Shown here piece by piece: positions 1-6,345 of a DNA stretch of 6,345 bases. The DNA is from Bacteroidia bacterium (lineage in GTDB: Bacteria > Bacteroidota > Bacteroidia > B-17B0 > Aurantibacillaceae), in assembly GCA_014379485.1 (NCBI GenBank), contig JACMLS010000798.1, positions 1-6,345 of the forward strand, in the 5' to 3' direction. The notes beneath the pieces were generated by a model. The model saw only the letters and a list, made by a program, of their open reading frames with translations, was not told the origin of the DNA and made no database searches. Position 1 is the stretch's first letter, and each line of letters starts with the position of its first letter. The position numbers and the translations under genes are program-made.

Positions 1-1456
1 CATTAATTCCGTTTCCGGTTAAATGAACATAATATATGCCTTCTGCGCATGCGCCCAGGTCAATCTTTTCTTTAGAAAAATTTGTTACTTCTGAAGAATA
101 AATTTTCTTGCTCTGCAGGTCAAAAACTTCTATACGGGCAAAATCAACCGTTTGGTCTAAGGTAACTTCAAAAACCCCGTTGTTTGGATTTGGAATAAGA
201 CTTAAGGTAAGTTTTTTATTAGTCTGTAAATCGCCTGGCCTGTAATATTGAACAATGCTTGAATCAATATCGTAGGGATCTGATACCGTGCGCATGGCGG
301 TGCAGCTCATGCCTGGTTTTAATACAGCGTTTGCTCCGAACTGAACACTGAAACCCGGATTTGCTTTTATTACATTTTGTGCTTCAAAAGTAAAGTCAGC
401 GCCTTTGTGTATGATAAGGGGAGTTGAACTTTGCCCAAGAAAAATATTGTTTTGGCACCTTATTGTTAAGCTGTTGTTAGGTTGATAATCTCCAGCGGGC
501 CAATATTGCCCATCCAGATATAAATCGTTGCTGTAACATTCAATTTCACCTCCGGGACTTCCTGTTAACCCAAAAATATTATCGGGGTTTAGATGTCCCC
601 TCGTTGGACCGCTGCTTGCCCAGAAATCCGCGAATCTTGCAAAATTTGCAGTTTTGGTATTTGAACAGTTTTCGCCACCAATAACAGGAGATGCAATTCC
701 TGATAAAGCACCTATTACCCTTTGATTAAACATTAGTGATGAGCCAGATGAACCCTCTTGCGTGCGGCCATTTTGCCAGACAACGTTGTAGCGGAAAGGA
801 ACTGGAAAATTATTACCTACCAATGCTCCAACAGTGCTGCTTATTTTTTTTATATCTCCATCGGGATGATGAAAATTGTAAAACTGATCGTTAGACAGGA
901 TTGTAATTGGGTTAACGCTCCATCCGGCATAATAGGGATTAAAATGCGGTGGAATAGGTTGATTTATTTTCAGCACAGCAATATCCAGAAAAGGGTCCTC
1001 ATCAATCAGGGTTAGTCCCACCAGTTCATAGCGCTGTTGTTTTGAAGGAGAAGAGAACGGGTCAGACTTATAAGGATTTGGATTACAATCAGCATTAGAG
1101 TAATTAAAATAGATTCTACTGGTGCCCAAGCTTACTATTGGCCCCGTAGTGGCAAAGCCGGTGTGAATGCAATGAGCGGCCGTGATAATTATGTTCTGTT
1201 GCTGATTATCGTCTCCATTCGAGAATCCTTGCCTCAGCAGTGTGCAGCTACATTCGTTGTACGGACTTGAAGGACTTGAGCTATTTGTAAACTCAACCTT
1301 AATTGTTGCGCGGGAATCATTATTTACTACACCGGATGGGGGGGCAGGAGAAGCCTGGCTGCAATATGCATTATCGTTGCATGAAAGCGAGGTTTGAGAT
1401 AAAAGAACTTCTCTCTGAAAAAGAAGAGCTATAAGAAAAGGAAATATCTTTTTCAT
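1..1456 (-). CDS. Secreted trypsin-fold serine protease (lysyl-endopeptidase-like) with T9SS C-terminal sorting domain, 3' partial
   Basis: Reading from ATG 1456-1454, 485 codons are open to the window edge; the stop lies outside. Residues 1-21 look like a signal peptide (two Lys, a hydrophobic stretch, then LLSQ). The catalytic triad of a family S1 protease is visible: His95 in ITAAHC, Asp158 in DIAVLK, and Ser237 in GSSGSS. The GSSGS form, the HHPDGDIKK segment (196-204) and cysteines 26, 32, 71, 96, 124 and 264 resemble Achromobacter lysyl endopeptidase, whose three disulfides I recall being spaced similarly. Residues about 300-385 form a beta-rich linker with the EAQNVIKANPGF...G motif common in secreted Bacteroidota proteins. 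Residues about 415-485 match a type A T9SS sorting domain (IPNPNNGVFEV..., EGIYYVHLTGNG); perhaps 10-20 residues are missing. It is expected to cross the outer membrane by T9SS and be released or anchored at the surface. It follows the tail-fiber-like gene by 44 bases, so the two are probably co-transcribed. The lysine-binding Asp of the family is not evident. Protease and T9SS calls are firm; substrate is unknown. Confidence 0.92.
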   Translation of the reverse strand, partial: MKKIFPFLIALLFQREVLLSQTSLSCNDNAYCSQASPAPPSGVVNNDSRATIKVEFTNSSSPSSPYNECSCTLLRQGFSNGDDNQQQNIIITAAHCIHTGFATTGPIVSLGTSRIYFNYSNADCNPNPYKSDPFSSPSKQQRYELVGLTLIDEDPFLDIAVLKINQPIPPHFNPYYAGWSVNPITILSNDQFYNFHHPDGDIKKISSTVGALVGNNFPVPFRYNVVWQNGRTQEGSSGSSLMFNQRVIGALSGIASPVIGGENCSNTKTANFARFADFWASSGPTRGHLNPDNIFGLTGSPGGEIECYSNDLYLDGQYWPAGDYQPNNSLTIRCQNNIFLGQSSTPLIIHKGADFTFEAQNVIKANPGFSVQFGANAVLKPGMSCTAMRTVSDPYDIDSSIVQYYRPGDLQTNKKLTLSLIPNPNNGVFEVTLDQTVDFARIEVFDLQSKKIYSSEVTNFSKEKIDLGACAEGIYYVHLTGNGIN

Positions 1457-1500
1457 TGGTGTTTTCGTTTTAATTAACGTTTTGTAAAGAATTTTTTTAC

Positions 1501-3855
1501 TTACTGTTTATTCACCTGTTTTTTCAGTTCTTCCATTTCTTTTTTAAGTTCAATAAGGTAGAGTGTCAATTCTTCAATTTTCTCCATTTGAGTTTTGCAG
1601 AGTTCTCCTAAATTAGCACCGTTCTTTTCTACCTCCTCAGCTGTTGGCACGTTTGGTAAATGATGATTCTTTTTAATATACGTTTCAACGTCCGTTAAAG
1701 GCATCAACTTATAAGTATTGCTGAAAACATAATCAGGAAAATTGGCCAATGTAACTTCTATTGATCTTGCATAAACAAAGCCTGAAGATTTTACTTTAAA
1801 ATTAGTTCCTGTAAGATCAGTTACTTCAATTGCACTGGGCGCAGTTGAGCCGGAAACTGAAGTATTCATATTGATTTTTATTCCGGAGGCTACGGCTAAT
1901 TTAAAACCTGGAGGAATAAAATTTGTGCCAATGCCTGTTGACCCATCGCCGTAAACCAGGAAAGTTTCTGCAAATCCGCCCTCACTGTTTTGAACTGCCA
2001 GGGCCTTGGTTAAATTTTTATTGACCTGTATGTGCACATTATAACCCCCAATAACAGTTTGTGTTGTTTTCGAGATAATGCCTGTTTTTGTTCCTGCGTC
2101 AATATTTAAAGCCTCGTTTACAGAAGGAATACTTCCGTTAGGAAAACCGATTTGCACACAGCTTGAAAAATGACCAGCCCCGTTGTTATAGAGCACAATA
2201 TTTTTATCAAAGTTATTTGGCGTTAGCTCACGGCCAATTGATAAAGCTTCTATAAAATTTGTTGACCTTGTATTGATCTGCGTTCTTCCATCACATAACA
2301 CAGAAAAAGTTGACTTGTAATTAAATGGCGCAAGACTCGTTAAAGTGTTAAGGTCAAGTACTGTAATGCTTTTAGCATCGTTATGGCTGGCAGCAAAAAC
2401 CGCGTTGTAAGAATTTGGGTTGGTAACACTGCTTTCTATCCAAAGACCAAGATTGCCTGAATTATCGTAAGAATTAAGAATACCGGCACCTTTAACAGAT
2501 AACCCTTTTCCTGCATAAATTCTGCCCGAAGGTCCTGCCACCGGATTAATGACGCTCACAATTCCTTCTGTAGCAACATCTCCGTTTCCAAATACAGTAA
2601 ATAATTCTTTAAATCCTAAAGATGTCGATGCAGGAAAATTTGTGTTTACAACGCTTAATGCCTTTGTAGTAACGTTGTTTATTTCAAATACGGAATTGTA
2701 TGAGTTGTTGTTAGTGCTGTGATCTGTCTTTACCCATAAACCACCGGCACCTGAATTATTATACGCATTAATGGTAGCGACCTGCAAAACCTTTGCCTGC
2801 CCTGCATAAATTCTGTTCAAAAACCTCGCCTCGCCCGTTACATTTTGCGTGCCGTTTACATCCAGCTTACTCACTGGCGTGGATGTGCCAATACCTACAA
2901 AGTTGCCAGCGCTTGACTCGATGTGTACAGATGGTTGGTTATTCGCTTTCAAAACAAAATCAACATTATCACAGGTTCCTATTGCTGCATCACCGCCAGG
3001 TGGAAGAATATACGTACTCAATGTATTTCCACCCAGAGCCCAATCAGGTACTCCTGGGTTACATGCACCGCCACCCGGAAGAGGAAGCACAGGCCCCACT
3101 TTTAAATTTCCGCCCGCATCTACATAAACAGACCTGTCTCCTGTACCTGCAAGTGTTGTTGCCGTAATGTTTCCGCCAAAACGTGCGTTGCCGTTTATGT
3201 TTGTTCCGGCTGTTGAGGTGTTGTACATTTCTCCGCTTGCCGGGTCAACGCTCCATAACGATGCAGGCATTGGACCCCAGGTTCCGTTTCCGTATAATAC
3301 GTCTGTTGAATTTCCAACACCGAGAGGAGAAACACTTCCTCCTGCATCTGTAAGTAAAATTCTGTTTGTACTTCCTTGCCATGCCTGGTTAATTAGTTTT
3401 CCGTTAACGCGGGCATCTCCGTTCACATCTAAATTAAATGCCGGTGAGGTGGTTCCTATTCCAACAAACCCCAACGTTTTATTGTACATATCGTTTGGAT
3501 TGCCTGCTGTGGTCCAAAATTGGGGAGAAGTTGGAAGATCGCCCCAGCTTCCATTATCAAACAACACCTGCCCGTTATTACTAAAATCCAGTTTAAATAA
3601 TTCTCCGCTTTGGTTAGAATAAACCAAGCCTGAGTTTGCGCCCTGAAAATTATTGAGAAGAAAATTTCCGTTCGGTTTAAACCGGCCCGCGTTCTGGTTG
3701 TTTACTTTAAAAATAAGCGGGTTGTTATTAAGCGTTCCAACAAAATTTCCGTTTGAGGTATTGTTTCCGTTTACGGTCCAGTTGTTTCCGTTTTGGGCAA
3801 TGATGGTTCCGCAGACAAATAATGCGGGCAGTATACTGCTGATTGATTTTCTCAT
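1501..3855 (-). CDS. Exported modular tail-fiber-like repeat protein with C-terminal coiled coil
   Basis: A complete 784-residue protein starting at ATG 3855-3853 and ending with TAA 1503-1501. Residues 1-21 are a signal peptide ending in IIAQ. The body is rich in Asn, Gly, Ser and Thr and built of degenerate beta repeats: VLFDNGSWG/VLYGNGTWG blocks each ending in MYN (97-125, 186-212), two VGIGT..P...LDVNG motifs (131-146, 320-335), a DWALGGN...KANNQ segment (271-307), and two repeats of about 97 residues with a partial third (349-643). The C-terminus (about 695-784) is a module widespread in Bacteroidota: ARSIEVTL.NFPDYVF, then HHLPNVPTAEEVEKNGANLGE, then a Lys/Glu-rich coiled coil (about 753-782) that probably trimerises the fiber. 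Databases often label such proteins tail fiber or cell-wall anchor proteins, but nothing here is phage. The likely role is a surface or extracellular fibrous protein, perhaps adhesive; this is inferred from architecture. It has no T9SS sorting domain, so its export past the inner membrane is unexplained. The start is preceded only by an A-rich leader (AAAACAAT), with no Shine-Dalgarno, as is usual in this phylum. Confidence 0.88.
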   Translation of the reverse strand: MRKSISSILPALFVCGTIIAQNGNNWTVNGNNTSNGNFVGTLNNNPLIFKVNNQNAGRFKPNGNFLLNNFQGANSGLVYSNQSGELFKLDFSNNGQVLFDNGSWGDLPTSPQFWTTAGNPNDMYNKTLGFVGIGTTSPAFNLDVNGDARVNGKLINQAWQGSTNRILLTDAGGSVSPLGVGNSTDVLYGNGTWGPMPASLWSVDPASGEMYNTSTAGTNINGNARFGGNITATTLAGTGDRSVYVDAGGNLKVGPVLPLPGGGACNPGVPDWALGGNTLSTYILPPGGDAAIGTCDNVDFVLKANNQPSVHIESSAGNFVGIGTSTPVSKLDVNGTQNVTGEARFLNRIYAGQAKVLQVATINAYNNSGAGGLWVKTDHSTNNNSYNSVFEINNVTTKALSVVNTNFPASTSLGFKELFTVFGNGDVATEGIVSVINPVAGPSGRIYAGKGLSVKGAGILNSYDNSGNLGLWIESSVTNPNSYNAVFAASHNDAKSITVLDLNTLTSLAPFNYKSTFSVLCDGRTQINTRSTNFIEALSIGRELTPNNFDKNIVLYNNGAGHFSSCVQIGFPNGSIPSVNEALNIDAGTKTGIISKTTQTVIGGYNVHIQVNKNLTKALAVQNSEGGFAETFLVYGDGSTGIGTNFIPPGFKLAVASGIKINMNTSVSGSTAPSAIEVTDLTGTNFKVKSSGFVYARSIEVTLANFPDYVFSNTYKLMPLTDVETYIKKNHHLPNVPTAEEVEKNGANLGELCKTQMEKIEELTLYLIELKKEMEELKKQVNKQ
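1927..2811 (-). repeat. Tandem repeats of about 97 residues, two full and one partial, in the tail-fiber-like gene
   Basis: Copy A is residues 349-429 (2569-2811) and copy B residues 446-528 (2272-2520). They share IYAG, NSG..GLW, NSYN[SA]VF, K[AS][LI][ST]V, and F.VxxxGD-type endings at an almost constant offset of 97-98 residues. A third, weaker copy shows only its last part at residues 616-643 (1927-2010): TKALAVQNS, FLVYGDGST. The spacing from B to C is longer, about 120 residues. These are probably beta-structural units of the shaft. The alignment was made by eye. Confidence 0.72.
3220..3567 (-). repeat. Two coding repeats, VL..NG.WG...MYN, in the tail-fiber-like gene
   Basis: Residues 97-125 (3481-3567) and 186-212 (3220-3300) share the pattern V-L-[FY]-x-N-G-[ST]-W-G-x-[LM]-P-x-S, then W, then M-Y-N, with a period of about 88 residues. 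The first copy is followed directly by a VGIGTTSP...LDVNG motif, the second by NINGNARFGG. The repeat is seen at protein level; the DNA has diverged, which suggests an old duplication and not a recent tandem expansion. Confidence 0.7.
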
Positions 3856-3881
3856 ATTGTTTTGAATTTATGTTTCAATTT

Positions 3882-3962
3882 CTGACCGCAAGTTGAACAC
3901 GACTCTGAGAAAATGAAACGCAGATTTAGTATTTTATGCGTTGAGAAATAATAAGTGGTCAG
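3882..3962. promoter_or_regulatory. Nested inverted repeats upstream of the tail-fiber-like gene
   Basis: CTGACC (3882-3887) pairs with GGTCAG (3957-3962), and inside it AACGCA (3917-3922) pairs with TGCGTT (3937-3942) across a 14-base loop. The inner arms are about two helical turns apart, as in a dimer operator, and lie 62-87 bases upstream of the ATG at 3855, a plausible promoter region. No clear Bacteroidota promoter (TTG / TAnnTTTG) was found; TAAATCTG on the minus strand between the inner arms is only a rough -7 match. Six-base arms can occur by chance. Confidence 0.25.
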
Positions 3963-3964
3963 TT

Positions 3965-3977
3965 TTCTGAGTCAGAA
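3965..3977. repeat. Perfect palindrome TTCTGA-G-TCAGAA
   Basis: Six-base arms around a single central base, in the gap between the response regulator and the tail-fiber-like gene. The geometry fits a small dimeric operator better than an RNA hairpin, because a one-base loop cannot fold without opening inner pairs. It lies 110-122 bases upstream of the tail-fiber-like start. The function is unknown. Confidence 0.35.
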
Positions 3978-4002
3978 TAAAAAATAAATTTCTCTGTTTT
4001 AT

Positions 4003-4029
4003 CTTTTTATCCACGCGGCGGATAAAAGG
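4003..4029 (-). terminator. Possible stem-loop terminator after the response regulator
   Basis: TTTTATCC (4005-4012) and GGATAAAA (4020-4027) are perfect inverted repeats around a GC-rich 7-base loop. The stem starts 41 bases past the regulator's stop codon. On the minus strand no U-run follows directly; a T-rich stretch (TTTATTTTTTATT) lies 13 bases further on. It is therefore a non-classical terminator at best, or an operator. Its place at the end of the kinase-regulator unit favours a 3'-end role. Confidence 0.4.
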
Positions 4030-4067
4030 AGGAATTATTTCCAATCTTGTTTTATTTGGAGAAAAAA

Positions 4068-4820
4068 TTAAACACCCAGCCAGGTAATGAACTCTTCTTT
4101 TTTTGTTTTAGAAAGCGGAATTTCTTCGTTGTCTTTCATTCTTATCAGCCCACCTTCCTCTCGCGTAAAACGGGTAACATGCTGCAGGTTGATGATGTGT
4201 GACTGATGCACTCGCATAAATTTTTTGCTGTGAATGCCCTGGCACAAAGCGGTTTCAAAATCCTTGAGCGTTTTAGGAACAAGAGAAACTTTTCCGTCTT
4301 CAAAAAAAATGCGTGTGTAATTAGAGTCTGCTTCCAGCCTGACGATCTCTGAAGCATTAACGTATACCATGCCATCTTTATACGGAACGGCTATTCTTCT
4401 ATTACTCTCCTGCTCAAAGCCTTTTAATAACTGAGCAACATCGGGCGGATTTTGTTTGCTGTTTTGCAGATCTCTTACCCGCTGAATTGCAAGAGTCAGA
4501 TCATCTGTATCAATAGGTTTGAGCAGGTAATCAAGCGCATTGTTTTTAATTGCCTGCAGGGCATATTCTTCATGCGCGGTAGTAAAAATAAGGTGAAAAT
4601 TGGTAAACGTAATTTTTTTTAAAAGCCCGAAACCATTCATAAGCGGCATGTTGATGTCTAGAAAAACAATATCGGGCCTGTAATCATCAATCAGCTTTAT
4701 TCCTTCTTCGGGATTGCAGGAGGAAGCAACGATCTTAACGTCATTCACTTTTTTTTCGAGCAACAGTTTAAGGCTGTTAATTCCTTTTTGCTCGTCATCA
4801 ACCACTATGGCGTGCAGCAT
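4068..4820 (-). CDS. LytTR-family two-component response regulator
   Basis: A complete 250-residue protein, the usual length for this family. Residues 1-120 are a receiver domain: the acidic pair Asp8-Asp9 (VVDDE), the phosphate acceptor Asp55 in FLDINMP, Thr81 in FTTAHEEYA, and Lys101 in LLKPI are all present, so phosphorylation should be normal. Residues about 145-249 are a LytTR DNA-binding domain (VNASEIVRLEADSNYTRIFF, FMRVHQSHIINL, IPLSKTKKEEF). It is expected to be phosphorylated by the kinase encoded just upstream and to bind promoter DNA in the cytoplasm. The ATG at 4820-4818 begins the receiver domain directly and lies 9 bases after the kinase stop, so the two genes are almost certainly one operon. 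There is no clear Shine-Dalgarno, only CCAAAGCAT before the start. The targets are not known; the downstream exported-protein genes are candidates by position only. No key residue is missing. Confidence 0.95.
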   Translation of the reverse strand: MLHAIVVDDEQKGINSLKLLLEKKVNDVKIVASSCNPEEGIKLIDDYRPDIVFLDINMPLMNGFGLLKKITFTNFHLIFTTAHEEYALQAIKNNALDYLLKPIDTDDLTLAIQRVRDLQNSKQNPPDVAQLLKGFEQESNRRIAVPYKDGMVYVNASEIVRLEADSNYTRIFFEDGKVSLVPKTLKDFETALCQGIHSKKFMRVHQSHIINLQHVTRFTREEGGLIRMKDNEEIPLSKTKKEEFITWLGV

Positions 4821-4829
4821 ATGCTTTGG

Positions 4830-6344
4830 CTATTTATTTATCAAAGGTATTATTATTTCTACAAATGTTCCGTCGGTTCTTGTTTCTTCTTTATCCACTA
4901 TCCTGATCCCGCATTCAACATTCATTGCCTGTCCCAATAAATACAAACGCTGTTTTATAAAATCTATTGCAAGCGATTTATGCTGCACCGGGCCTTTTTC
5001 TATTTTTGCGGCCGCATTTCTTCCGATTCCATTATCATCTACCCGGCAGTAAATTGTTTTTTTGTCTCTCTCAGAAAAACTGATCTTTAATTTCCTTTCT
5101 CCTTTTTTTGGAAGAAGGCCATGCCATATTGCATTTTCTACAATAGGTTGCACCATCATTTGCGGGATTCTTAATGCGGCAGAAATATGTTCGCTCTTTT
5201 TTATTTCAAAATCAAAGGAGGCGCCAAAACGTAAAGATTCCAGCTCGAGATATTTGTGCAATATGTCCATTTCATCTTCCAGGCTTAAGCTTTCGGCTGT
5301 GTTACTTTCTATTAGCTTTCTTATTAGTTTGGCAAATTTGGATAAATATTTTTGAGCGTTGTCATTGTCCTGCTGCAAAATAAATTCCTGGATAGAGTTG
5401 AGCGAATTGAAAATAAAATGAGGATTCATTTGTGCTTTTATAACTCTTATCTGCAATTCCTGCATTTCTGATTTTATACGGTTCTTTGTTTTTTCTGCTT
5501 GTAAAATTCTTTTGTTACGAATAAAAAAAAGCAACCAGGTCAGCAGGGCTACACCAAGTATTTCCAGTAAAATAAACCACCACGTTTTCCAGAAAGGAGC
5601 TTGAATGCTGAATGAAGCAGATTGCACGGCTTTGATCCAGCGTCCTTCACTATTCTTTGCTTCCAGCATAAAAACAAATTCGCCCGATGATAAGCCGGGA
5701 AACGAAACTGAAGTTTCATTTGTATAATTCCATCCCGCTTCATTACTGAGCCTGTATCTGAAAAGCGTTTTATCTTTATTCCAGTAAAACAAGGCTTCGT
5801 ATTCAAACCTGATTGCTGAAACATTGTGCGAAAGCAGGTTTTGCTTTTCTGTATTCATTGTTTGGCCTGCCACTTTCATTGCTGTTATGTAAACCCTGTC
5901 TTCCTTTTTTTTTCTTTCCAATGAAAAAAAACAAAGATCACTTCCTGATCGCAGAACAATTTTTTTTCCCCAAATTTCAAAATCATTTATCTCAATAAAA
6001 TCTCCCAGTTTATTTAAAGAATAATTGATTATTTCATAATCACCCGATCCCCTGTAAATTATTTCTGAGATCCCAAGGTTTGTATTAACCCATATTGTAT
6101 CCTGTTTTGTTTTTACCGACCTGCAAATGTTGCTCAGCAATCCGCGGGAAGTATTTATTGTGTCGAAATTTTTTTTGTTTTTAATTATAAGGCCATGATC
6201 TTTTGTGGCAATAACCAGTTTGTTTTTACAGAGGGCAAGACCCTCTACACGGTAATCAAGCACCTTGTCTTTCTGCGAAATTTCCTTTTGGCCCACATAT
6301 GTGTACAGACCGTGTAAGGCACCTACGGAACATTTTGTTTCTTC
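4830..6344 (-). CDS. LytS-type sensor histidine kinase with beta-propeller/Y_Y_Y sensor region, 5' partial
   Basis: The frame is open to the right edge, giving 504 residues (numbered here from the first full codon at 6344) and ending with TAG 4832-4830. Residues about 1-165 look like the end of a reg_prop-type beta-propeller (VEGLALCKNKLVIATKDHGL, DTIWVNTNLGISEI). Residues about 175-247 are a Y_Y_Y domain (FRYRLSNEAGWNYT, LSSGEFVFMLEAKNSEG). One membrane segment follows (about 252-275), then a short coiled linker. The kinase core is the His_kinase (LytS/YehU) type: His309 in NPHFIFNSLNSIQ, the N-box QPIVENAIWHG with Asn404, and DDNGIGR at 436-442 for ATP binding. The sensor part should be periplasmic and the core cytoplasmic, passing phosphate to the regulator encoded 9 bases downstream. 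Family members with full propellers are often near 1,000 residues, so roughly half may be missing. The GTG at 6296 is not the start: the same frame continues upstream with propeller-like sequence. The ligand is unknown. Confidence 0.93.
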   Translation of the reverse strand, partial: EETKCSVGALHGLYTYVGQKEISQKDKVLDYRVEGLALCKNKLVIATKDHGLIIKNKKNFDTINTSRGLLSNICRSVKTKQDTIWVNTNLGISEIIYRGSGDYEIINYSLNKLGDFIEINDFEIWGKKIVLRSGSDLCFFSLERKKKEDRVYITAMKVAGQTMNTEKQNLLSHNVSAIRFEYEALFYWNKDKTLFRYRLSNEAGWNYTNETSVSFPGLSSGEFVFMLEAKNSEGRWIKAVQSASFSIQAPFWKTWWFILLEILGVALLTWLLFFIRNKRILQAEKTKNRIKSEMQELQIRVIKAQMNPHFIFNSLNSIQEFILQQDNDNAQKYLSKFAKLIRKLIESNTAESLSLEDEMDILHKYLELESLRFGASFDFEIKKSEHISAALRIPQMMVQPIVENAIWHGLLPKKGERKLKISFSERDKKTIYCRVDDNGIGRNAAAKIEKGPVQHKSLAIDFIKQRLYLLGQAMNVECGIRIVDKEETRTDGTFVEIIIPLINK

Positions 6345-6345
6345 C

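Larger units (their letters stand above)
3856..4067. other. Non-coding gap between the regulatory pair and the exported-protein pair
   Basis: 212 bases, very AT-rich, with no supportable gene on either strand. It holds the possible terminator (4003-4029), the 13-base palindrome (3965-3977) and the nested inverted repeats (3882-3962). It most likely contains the 3' end of the kinase-regulator message and the promoter of the tail-fiber-like gene. The spacer at 1457-1500, by contrast, is only 44 bases and shows no terminator. Confidence 0.6.

Noticed and set aside
758..1015. Plus-strand open frame of 85 codons inside the protease gene.
   Set aside because: It overlaps the codons for the catalytic Asp and ends near the Ser region of a convincing protease on the other strand. 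It has no family features of its own.
1473..1481. Minus-strand AACGTTAAT, matching a LytTR half-site consensus, between the two exported-protein genes.
   Set aside because: LytTR sites normally come as two direct repeats about one to two turns apart, and no second copy is seen at suitable spacing. A single match in AT-rich DNA is weak.
1466..1483. CGTTTTAATTAACGTTTT, a short repeat with a TTAATTAA palindrome in the 44-base spacer.
   Set aside because: The stem is only four bases in low-complexity AT-rich sequence. It is too weak to call a terminator or operator.
1501..3855. Prophage or phage-tail-derived system, suggested by the tail-fiber-like protein.
   Set aside because: There are no other phage genes in the window, the protein has a signal peptide, and this C-terminal module is widespread in chromosomal Bacteroidota surface proteins.
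2793..3865. Several plus-strand open frames (2793-3167, 2849-3127, 3167-3622, 3653-3865) opposite the tail-fiber-like gene.
   Set aside because: Their proteins have no recognisable domain and unnatural composition. They exactly mirror a well-supported gene with signal peptide and repeats, so they are antisense shadows.
6294..6296. GTG as a start codon for the kinase, giving 488 residues.
   Set aside because: Sixteen further in-frame codons without a stop continue to the window edge, and the sequence there reads as propeller. The gene is truncated by the window.

Overview
The base composition (AT-rich) and the protein families point to a Bacteroidota bacterium. The evidence is a secreted protease ending in a type IX secretion (T9SS) C-terminal sorting domain, a large 'tail-fiber-like' exported protein of the kind common in this phylum, a LytS-type sensor kinase with a beta-propeller/Y_Y_Y front end, and a LytTR response regulator. 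No order or genus can be assigned from the sequence alone.

All four genes lie on the minus strand, so transcription runs right to left. From the right edge: (1) a sensor histidine kinase whose N-terminal part lies outside the window (4830-6344); (2) its LytTR response regulator 9 bases downstream (4068-4820); (3) a 212-base non-coding gap (3856-4067) with several inverted repeats, which probably ends the regulatory operon and holds the control region of the next one; (4) a complete 784-residue exported modular protein (1501-3855); (5) after 44 bases, a lysyl-endopeptidase-like serine protease with a T9SS sorting domain (1-1456). The protease lacks only its last residues, which lie past the left edge.

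The simplest reading is two transcription units: a two-component regulatory pair, and a pair of exported proteins (one repeat-rich, one a protease). Whether the regulator controls the exported pair is not shown by the sequence. No RNA genes, insertion sequences, CRISPR arrays or attachment sites were seen. I find no strong case for an undescribed system. The most useful leads are the apparent loss of the lysine-specificity residue in the protease, the linkage of that protease to a repeat protein, and the cluster of palindromes in the gap.
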